Of a stretch of DNA of 8,730 nt, positions 1-4,894 are shown piece by piece. Position numbers and translations under genes: made by a program. How positions within the stretch are numbered: position 1 is the stretch's first letter; each line of letters starts with the position of its first letter. The DNA lies in NCBI GenBank assembly GCA_030430975.1, contig JAUIKB010000188.1:1-8730 (forward strand), in the 5' to 3' direction. The DNA is from Polyangia bacterium. GTDB taxonomy: Bacteria; Myxococcota_A; Polyangia; Polyangiales; Polyangiaceae. The notes beneath the pieces were generated by a model that saw only the letters and a list, made by a program, of their open reading frames with translations, ran no database searches and was not told the origin of the DNA.

Positions 1-610
1 TTGTACCGCCGTATCCGCCGGGGCCGAGGCCTCCGTTGCCCGTCCCGCCAAAGCCGCCCTGACCGCCGACGGCGCCTGTCCCGGCGACGCCTCCGCCTGA
101 CGTCCCGGCCAGCCCACCTCCGCCTCCGCCTCCGCCTCCGCCTCCGCTGCCCGGGCAACTGGTATCAAATCCAGCGCAGTAATTAAACGCGCCCGCGCAG
201 TCCGAGCCCGTCGCATTGACACCGACCAGACAGCCGCTGCATGCTGGACCCTGACATTCGGTTAGGCAGTTTTGCTGGACGCAGCGTGCGAATTCCAACT
301 GACAGTCACCGCACTGGCCGACCGGTTCGTACCCAGTGCCGGAGCGAATGCACGCCGCCATGCAAGCGCGCCGCTCGGCGTCGGTAGCTAGTCCGCCGCA
401 ATCGAAGACGGCGCAGTCGATGGCTGCGTCGCGGCTTGGCTGAAATCCGTCGCACAGCTGGGGCTCTTGGCTGGCGCACACGCCCGGTGGCAGCGCAGCA
501 GCGCCTGCCGAGTTCTCGTTTGGGTCCGAGAATGTTCGTTCCCTGCACGATGAGACGACCCCGCAACCCAGCAAGGCTATCAGGAGCGCGGTGCGGCTGA
601 CGCTAGCCAT
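1..610 (-). CDS. Cys-rich, Gly-rich probable lipoprotein (C-terminus beyond window)
   Basis: This gene is read from ATG at 610 and is open for 203 codons to the left edge, so its 3' end is missing. The N-terminus looks like a lipoprotein signal: one Arg at residue 6, a hydrophobic core, then LLGC ending at Cys16. VSSC ending at Cys22 is an alternative lipobox. Residues 45-152 contain 16 cysteines, several in CxxC or CxxxC spacing (C83/C87, C100/C103, C115/C119, C124/C127). This even number suggests a disulfide-stabilised extracytoplasmic domain. From residue 156 the protein becomes glycine-rich: 11 consecutive Gly, then GG-rich segments to the edge. Upstream ATGs at 626 and 631 are out of frame and stop quickly, which supports 610 as the start, although no clear Shine-Dalgarno precedes it. 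It lies 68 bp downstream of the SUMF1/LysM gene on the same strand. I do not recognise a named family. An envelope or extracellular structural role is inference. Confidence 0.75.
   Translation of the reverse strand, partial: MASVSRTALLIALLGCGVVSSCRERTFSDPNENSAGAAALPPGVCASQEPQLCDGFQPSRDAAIDCAVFDCGGLATDAERRACMAACIRSGTGYEPVGQCGDCQLEFARCVQQNCLTECQGPACSGCLVGVNATGSDCAGAFNYCAGFDTSCPGSGGGGGGGGGGGLAGTSGGGVAGTGAVGGQGGFGGTGNGGLGPGGYGGT
117..146. repeat. Hexanucleotide tandem repeat (CCTCCG)x5 inside the lipoprotein gene
   Basis: Five perfect copies of CCTCCG lie in tandem. On the minus strand they read GGA-GGC codon pairs and encode most of an 11-glycine run at residues 156-166. The unit is two codons long, so gain or loss of copies would change the linker length without breaking the frame. 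Confidence 0.95.
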
Positions 611-648
611 GTCTAACGGCTACCATACCATGTGCCGGCGTTCGAAAG

Positions 649-666
649 CCCGCCGACTCGGTCGGG
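649..666 (-). terminator. Possible weak terminator hairpin after the SUMF1/LysM gene
   Basis: Positions 649-652 and 653-655 pair with 663-666 and 659-661, with one bulged base at 662 and a 3-base loop, giving a 7-bp GC stem. It lies 12 bp past the stop codon at 679. On the minus strand the stem is followed only by CTTTCG, a very short U-run. Such stems arise by chance in GC-rich DNA, so this is weak. If it is real, it would partly separate the lipoprotein gene from the genes upstream of it. Confidence 0.22.
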
Positions 667-678
667 TAAGCCGGGTGA

Positions 679-1650
679 CTACTCAGGAATTTTCAGCCTC
701 TGGCCGATCTTGAGCGTGGCGTTTCGATCGATGCCGTTGACGTCGCAGATGGCACTGATTTTCACGCGATAACGGCGCGCGATCTTGCCGAGCGTGTGTC
801 CCTTTGCCACGACGTGGACTCGTCCGGAGTCTGCTGGTTTCTGCTTGGATTTGGACTTGGGTTTGGTCGGTTTTGGCGCAGTGACCGCCTTCGCGCGCGA
901 GCCGCCCTTGAGCGACTTGCAGCAACGAAAGCCGATCGAATAGTCCCGGTACTTCGTATTGTGAGCTGTGGTCTTGTAGTCGCAGCCGTTGCCGTTGATG
1001 CTGGTGTCAAGGTAGTAACCACCGCGAAAGGTTCCGCCAGGGTCCGAAGTCCACTCGTGGAGGTTGCCGACCATGTCGTACAGTCCGTAAGAGTTTCGAC
1101 AGCGCCGGAACGCGCCGGTGCGCGCGACCGTGCCGCGGATTTTGTTGAGCTTCGGATCGTTCATGGCGTCGAATCCGAATGCTGTAGACTCGTCCTTGCC
1201 GTGGAGCTTGCGCAGCGGCGAGACGCCGGAGTCATTGCAGCGCTTCGGAACGTGGTCGTCACCATACGGATAGGTGGTCGGGCTCTTGCCCTTGCAGGCG
1301 GTGACCCACTCTTCGTTCGTGCACAGACGTTTGCCAGCGGCCTCGCATGCGGCCTTCGCCTCGCGCTGCGTGATGTAGGCCTGCGGTGTAACCCCGCGGC
1401 GCACCCGCGCCTTGACGGTCTCGGCCTTCTTGACGGGGTGGTACGGCGAATGGCGGCGCAGCGTTCGCCCTTTACTGTTGGTTACGTCGAGCGTCGCTTC
1501 GTAGCGGTCGATGCAGTACCGGCCCTGGACGTTCGCCATACCGCTCGGGCAATAGCGTTTCGCTTGAACGGGAGCAGCCGGGAGCAGCAGGGCGCACAAG
1601 CTTGCGCCGAGGAGCGTGGCGATGCTGCGAGCGACGAGACGTTTCCCCAC
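679..1650 (-). CDS. Exported SUMF1/FGE-fold protein with C-terminal LysM domain
   Basis: This is a 323-residue protein from GTG at 1650. That start puts a clear signal peptide at residues 1-30: basic VGKRLVAR, hydrophobic core, Ala-rich end VQA. The open frame continues upstream, but only over the Hpt gene and with no signal-like sequence. Residues about 31-244 are a formylglycine-generating-enzyme (SUMF1) domain: CPSGM and CIDRYEAT near the start, GKRLCTNEEW, YPYGDD, YGLYDMVGNLHEW, FRGGYY, and SIGFRCC at the end. A Lys/Pro-rich linker (about 245-277) leads to a LysM domain at 278-322 (VHVVAKGHTLGKIARRY, then DVNGID and LKIGQRLKIP), which in known families binds peptidoglycan or chitin-like glycans. 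Where true FGE has its catalytic Cys pair shortly after RGG, this protein has Asp215 and Gly220 by hand alignment. It is therefore probably not a sulfatase-activating enzyme but a periplasmic or surface wall-binding protein. It lies 67 bp downstream of Hpt. Confidence 0.9.
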   Translation of the reverse strand: MGKRLVARSIATLLGASLCALLLPAAPVQAKRYCPSGMANVQGRYCIDRYEATLDVTNSKGRTLRRHSPYHPVKKAETVKARVRRGVTPQAYITQREAKAACEAAGKRLCTNEEWVTACKGKSPTTYPYGDDHVPKRCNDSGVSPLRKLHGKDESTAFGFDAMNDPKLNKIRGTVARTGAFRRCRNSYGLYDMVGNLHEWTSDPGGTFRGGYYLDTSINGNGCDYKTTAHNTKYRDYSIGFRCCKSLKGGSRAKAVTAPKPTKPKSKSKQKPADSGRVHVVAKGHTLGKIARRYRVKISAICDVNGIDRNATLKIGQRLKIPE

Positions 1651-1717
1651 GGTGCCCCGACCATAGCTCGCCTCGCTGGCGCGTCCAGTTTCTGCCGGGG
1701 ATGTCCCGGCTTCTGAA

Positions 1718-2068
1718 CTAGCGTGCAGCGGCTTCGAGCAGTGCTTTGTGGGCCTCAGCGAGAGCGTTGGCGAGCTGTTCGGTCGTCGCGCCCGCGGTCG
1801 CTGCATCGGCTGATTCTGTCTCGAGCCGTGCCGCCAGTTCGGTGACGACCACGGCGCCCACGGAGCGACTGCTGCCTTTGATCGAATGGGCGATCGAGCG
1901 GATCTCCTCATCGTTCCCAGACTGCACGGCGCCCTTCAGGCTTTCGAGTTGCGTGGACGAGTTGTCTACGAACGTCCCGACGACATCGGCCAAGAACGTG
2001 GGTCGCTTGGGCGTTTGGAGCATCCGAAGCTCGGCGAGGGTGTCATGATCGAGGATCTCAGCGGTCAT
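1718..2068 (-). CDS. Histidine phosphotransfer (Hpt) domain protein
   Basis: This 116-residue cytoplasmic protein is a single Hpt domain, a carrier that accepts phosphate from one receiver Asp and passes it to another in multistep phosphorelays. The signature is AHSIKGSSRSVGA with phospho-acceptor His61 and the conserved Lys64-Gly65. The rest is predicted mostly helical (LADVVGTFVDNSSTQLESL before it; LAARLETESA and LANALAEAHKALLEAAA after it), as expected for a four-helix bundle. The length is normal for a free-standing Hpt. ATG at 2068 has GGAG at 2076-2073 with a 4-base spacer. No histidine kinase or response regulator is in the window, so its partners are unknown. It is the first of three same-strand genes; the next begins 67 bp downstream. 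It is divergent from the flavoprotein gene. Confidence 0.93.
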   Translation of the reverse strand: MTAEILDHDTLAELRMLQTPKRPTFLADVVGTFVDNSSTQLESLKGAVQSGNDEEIRSIAHSIKGSSRSVGAVVVTELAARLETESADAATAGATTEQLANALAEAHKALLEAAAR

Positions 2069-2136
2069 TCCGCTCCAGTAGAGCAGAATTGGTGCGAAGC
2101 TTCCACGGCTCGTTGGGATTGAGCTATTGGTATGCG
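2069..2136. promoter_or_regulatory. Short divergent spacer between Hpt and the flavoprotein gene
   Basis: With the preferred flavoprotein start at 2137, 68 bp separate two divergent genes, so promoters for both must lie here or inside the neighbouring coding ends. I see no convincing -35/-10 pair. If the flavoprotein started at TTG 2089 instead, the spacer would shrink to 20 bp, which is one argument against that start. Confidence 0.35.
2073..2076 (-). promoter_or_regulatory. Shine-Dalgarno GGAG for the Hpt gene
   Basis: On the minus strand GGAG lies 4 bases upstream of the ATG at 2068 and supports that start. Confidence 0.6.
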
Positions 2137-3693
2137 GTGTCGTTGGACCACGCGATAGTCGCTTGGCGCCGTCTGTTGGGCGAAGCTGCTGTTTCTACGA
2201 ACACAGACGAGCTGGCTGGAGCAGAACGCGCTACGTTTGCTACGACGGTGCGAGTCTCGGCGGTGCTACGCCCGACCCATCGAGATCACGTGCGCGCCAT
2301 CCTAGTCACCGCGGCCGAACACGGCGTGCCGGTGAGTCCGGTGAGCCGGGGGAAGAACTGGGGCCTAGGGTCCCGTGTCCCGGCGACGGACGCGGTGCTG
2401 CTCGACCTCAGCGGTTTGGACCGCATCGTGAATTACGACGAGACGATGGCGACGCTCACAGTGGAGCCAGGTGTCACGTTTCAACAAGCGTATGAATTTC
2501 TAAAGTCGAAGCGCTCACCGCTGTTTCTGAATTCGACAGGTGCGTCCCCACACGCCAGTTTGGTGGGCAACGCGCTTGACCGCGGCGACGGTTCGGGTCC
2601 GTACGGCGACCGCGTCCACCACATGTGCGACATCGAGGCAGTTCTCGGGACTGGCGACGTTGTCCACACGGGATTCGGCCGCTTCGGCTCGTCCAGATTG
2701 CGTGGTCTGCACCGGTTCGGTGTGGGGCCGGCGCTGGACGGTCTATTCAGTCAGGGCAACCTCGCGGTCGTCACCCAAGCCACATTTTGGCTCGCGCCGC
2801 TTCCAAAGTACCTCGGCGTCGTGCGGTTTTCGGTCGCTTCGGAGGATCGGTTGGCGGCGTTGGTCGATGGGCTGCGGCAGCTTCGTCTCGACGGCACGCT
2901 GACGAGTGTGGCGGGCCTCTGGAACGACTACCGCGTGGTGTCGGCTGCGCGCGTCCGCGGCGGTGGTGCCACGACTGATGCGCTGACCCGTGACCGACTT
3001 CGGGAGTTGCCGGATGCGCCGCAGGCTCAGTGGTTCGGCACTGCCGGGCTTTACGCTGCGAGCCTTGAACAAGGCCGCGCGCAGGCCGCGCACGTCCGTA
3101 GCGTCTTGGGTCAGCTTGTGGACACGCTTCGGATCGAGGCGCGCAGCGGAGAGCCGCGCGCAGGCGCCGAGCTGTTCAGTGAGTCCGAGCCGGCGTTTCA
3201 GTTCCTGCAAGGAGTGCCCCACGAACAGTCGCTTCGTAGCGTGTATTGGCGCAAACCGGCCATTCCAGACACGCCGACCGACCCTGAGGGCGACGGGTGC
3301 GGAGTCATCTGGGTATGCCCGACGGTGCCGCTGCGCGGGTCGGATGTCGCCGAAGTTACGGCTGCGGCCGAGCAGCTCATGCTTCGAAACGGTTTCGAAC
3401 CGCTGCTCGCTCTCGTCGCTCAGACCGAGCGCGTCGGCTACCTGATTCCGCTGATCGTCTATGACCGATCGGTGGCTGGGGACGACGAACGGGCGATGGC
3501 TTGCCATGATGAGTTGTTGGCGTGTTTCTGCAAACTAGGGTGCATTCCTTACCGTCTGGGAATACAAGCGATGAACGGCCTGCCCGCTGCTCAAGACGAC
3601 TACGCCGCCGTGCTGAAGCGGCTCAAGCAGACGCTCGATCCCGAAGACGTCCTCGCGCCAGGGCGCTACGATTTCCGCAGCGAATGGCCTTGA
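2137..3693 (+). CDS. FAD-dependent oxidoreductase, VAO/PCMH (4-cresol dehydrogenase-like) family
   Basis: This is a protein of about 518 residues with an N-terminal PCMH-type FAD-binding domain. Residues 70-80 read SRGKNWGLGSR. VEPGVT follows at 109-114, GNALDRGDGSGPYGDR at 144-159, and a GPALDGLFSQGNLAVVTQ block near 197-214. The C-terminal end LDPEDVLAPGRYD (500-512) is also typical of the vanillyl-alcohol oxidase and p-cresol methylhydroxylase family, whose characterised members oxidise para-alkyl phenols. The acceptor is oxygen in VAO and a cytochrome c subunit in PCMH. Neither the substrate nor a covalent FAD-linking residue can be assigned here. The open frame begins at TTG 2089, but GTG 2137 gives the family-like start VSLDHAIVAWRRLLG and leaves room for divergent promoters; no strong Shine-Dalgarno settles it. 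No cytochrome or aromatic-degradation gene is adjacent. The gene converges on the FHA gene with an 11-bp gap. Confidence 0.9.
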   Translation: MSLDHAIVAWRRLLGEAAVSTNTDELAGAERATFATTVRVSAVLRPTHRDHVRAILVTAAEHGVPVSPVSRGKNWGLGSRVPATDAVLLDLSGLDRIVNYDETMATLTVEPGVTFQQAYEFLKSKRSPLFLNSTGASPHASLVGNALDRGDGSGPYGDRVHHMCDIEAVLGTGDVVHTGFGRFGSSRLRGLHRFGVGPALDGLFSQGNLAVVTQATFWLAPLPKYLGVVRFSVASEDRLAALVDGLRQLRLDGTLTSVAGLWNDYRVVSAARVRGGGATTDALTRDRLRELPDAPQAQWFGTAGLYAASLEQGRAQAAHVRSVLGQLVDTLRIEARSGEPRAGAELFSESEPAFQFLQGVPHEQSLRSVYWRKPAIPDTPTDPEGDGCGVIWVCPTVPLRGSDVAEVTAAAEQLMLRNGFEPLLALVAQTERVGYLIPLIVYDRSVAGDDERAMACHDELLACFCKLGCIPYRLGIQAMNGLPAAQDDYAAVLKRLKQTLDPEDVLAPGRYDFRSEWP

Positions 3694-3704
3694 GGCGACG
3701 GACA

Positions 3705-4724
3705 TCAAGCGCGGAACAGCCACCACAGTCCAACCGCGCTCAACGCGAGAATCGTCACCGCGACCACCGCGATGACGATATCGGTGCTGTTCCAGCCGGT
3801 AGATTGAGCGGGTCTCGGCTTCGATTTGCGTTTGGGGACGTCGACGATCGGCGCCGCGGCGCGCGCGGACTCCGGCACGCCGTCGGGTTCATCCATCGTC
3901 AAGCCGGCTAGCTCGCTCGGCGCCTGTTGTCCGAGTGCCGGCGGCGCCTCAGTTCCGACCGGTGGCTCGAGCGATTCGTCGTCGGCTATCTGCTCGTCGG
4001 CGGAACGCTCAAGCTCGTCGAGCGCGTCGCGAACTGGGTCGCGGTACTGGAAACTGTTGGGTCCGATCACGAGTCGGGTTGACTCTGGCCAAGCCGTCAG
4101 CTCGCCGCCAAGGGCACTGTCGTTGAGCGTGCTGCCGTTTTTGGAGCCCAGGTCGCGTGCGAAAATGCCGTCGCCGCGACGGACGACTTCGACATGGCGG
4201 CGGGACGAGTCGACGTCGTCGATCGTCAGGTCGACATTGCGCCCGCGGCCGATGACGTACGGCTTGTCGAATGCCGCCAACACCATCTCGCGACCCGTGT
4301 CGGGGCCGTCCACGACCAGCACCCGAATGCTGGCGTCTTCGCCCTGACCGTCGAGCGCCTGAGCGACCAGCGCCAGCGCCAGTTCCTTGGTCAGTTCGGC
4401 TGGGTTGGCGGTGACGGGCACGTGCTCGATGCGGATCTCGAGCCATACCCGTCCCACGCGAATTAGCTCGCCCGTACGCAGCATGCGAGGTGCGCCCGGC
4501 GATAGCCGGACAGACCCGACGTAAGTGCCATTGGTCGAGTCCTCGTCGAGTAAAATGTAGTCACTGCCGCGCTGTCTTATAGAAGCGTGGCGGTGGCTAA
4601 CCGACGGGTCGGGTAGGCGGACTTCGCAACCCTCGGACCTCCCGATGACGATGCGGGGTGCGTCCAGCGTCAGTTCCGGCGGGGTGTCGAGCTCGCCAGA
4701 GCGCAGGACGATCGTCAGTGCCAT
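3705..4724 (-). CDS. Tandem-FHA protein with C-terminal membrane anchor
   Basis: This 339-residue protein carries two forkhead-associated domains, which in known proteins bind phospho-threonine peptides made by Ser/Thr kinases. FHA1 (about 26-97) has GRS with Arg29, SHRH with Ser43/His46 and NGT at 65-67. FHA2 (about 157-227) has GRG with Arg160, SRRH with Ser174/His177 and NGS at 196-198. Both therefore keep the usual ligand-contact residues. An acidic, Pro/Ala-rich linker (about 236-296) and a basic patch (KRKSKPR) precede one hydrophobic helix at about 314-336, which ends three residues before the C-terminus. This predicts a tail-anchored protein with both FHA domains in the cytoplasm. A stop codon lies in frame five codons upstream of ATG 4724, so the N-terminus is fixed there or further in. 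No kinase is in the window. It is divergent from the PilZ gene across 170 bp, so shared regulation is possible. Confidence 0.94.
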   Translation of the reverse strand: MALTIVLRSGELDTPPELTLDAPRIVIGRSEGCEVRLPDPSVSHRHASIRQRGSDYILLDEDSTNGTYVGSVRLSPGAPRMLRTGELIRVGRVWLEIRIEHVPVTANPAELTKELALALVAQALDGQGEDASIRVLVVDGPDTGREMVLAAFDKPYVIGRGRNVDLTIDDVDSSRRHVEVVRRGDGIFARDLGSKNGSTLNDSALGGELTAWPESTRLVIGPNSFQYRDPVRDALDELERSADEQIADDESLEPPVGTEAPPALGQQAPSELAGLTMDEPDGVPESARAAAPIVDVPKRKSKPRPAQSTGWNSTDIVIAVVAVTILALSAVGLWWLFRA

Positions 4725-4894
4725 CGGTGCCGATGATGGTCAGTCCCCCGCGTCATGTCCAATCGCCGACGTTGATTCGGGGACGACCGAAACTTGGCCA
4801 ACCGCAGTGGGTCGACCTAGTGCCAAGAGGCTGCACAGTCCGTGAGCGCTGGGACCCGCCCCGCTCAGCCGGACCTCAGGCAGCGGAGGCACTA
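4725..4894. promoter_or_regulatory. Divergent promoter region between the FHA and PilZ-AMIN genes
   Basis: These 170 bp separate two divergent genes and should hold promoters for both. I see no convincing sigma-70 pair on either strand. The only notable short element is the 8-bp palindrome TTGGCCAA at 4794-4801, near the middle. It could be an operator half or chance. The longer open frame that begins at 4658 crosses this region but lacks protein-like composition before 4895. Confidence 0.45.
4885..4889 (+). promoter_or_regulatory. Shine-Dalgarno GGAGG that sets the PilZ-AMIN start
   Basis: GGAGG followed by a 5-base spacer and ATG at 4895 is the strongest ribosome-binding site in the window. 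It selects 4895 over the upstream in-frame starts of the frame open from 4658. Confidence 0.85.

Noticed and set aside
1694..1710. A 6-bp perfect inverted repeat (GCCGGG/CCCGGC, 5-base loop) between the Hpt and SUMF1 genes.
   Set aside because: No U-tract follows it on the minus strand, and short GC stems are expected by chance in this DNA, so I do not call a terminator or attenuator.
796..1716. A 306-codon open frame on the plus strand, antisense to the SUMF1/LysM gene.
   Set aside because: Its translation has no domain or protein-like pattern and mirrors the GC-rich codon positions of the real minus-strand gene, which has clear motifs throughout.
1651..1911. N-terminal extension of the SUMF1/LysM frame upstream to 1911.
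   Set aside because: The extension overlaps the Hpt coding region and is low-complexity Arg/Ser/Pro sequence. A clear signal peptide begins at GTG 1650.
2743..3507. A 254-codon open frame on the minus strand, antisense to the flavoprotein gene.
   Set aside because: It is rich in Arg and His, with no recognisable motif, and lies wholly inside a gene with strong family motifs. It is a shadow of the codon bias.
3694..3704. Search for a bidirectional terminator between the convergent flavoprotein and FHA genes.
   Set aside because: The gap is only 11 bp and I found no stem with a U-run in it or in the adjoining gene ends.
4811..4826. TTGGCAC on the minus strand in the divergent spacer, resembling the -24 half of a sigma-54 promoter for the FHA gene.
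   Set aside because: At the proper distance the -12 half reads CGAC rather than TTGC, so the site is incomplete.
4658..4894. N-terminal extension of the PilZ-AMIN frame from 4658.
   Set aside because: It overlaps the FHA start, lacks family-like sequence, and a strong GGAGG sits just before ATG 4895.
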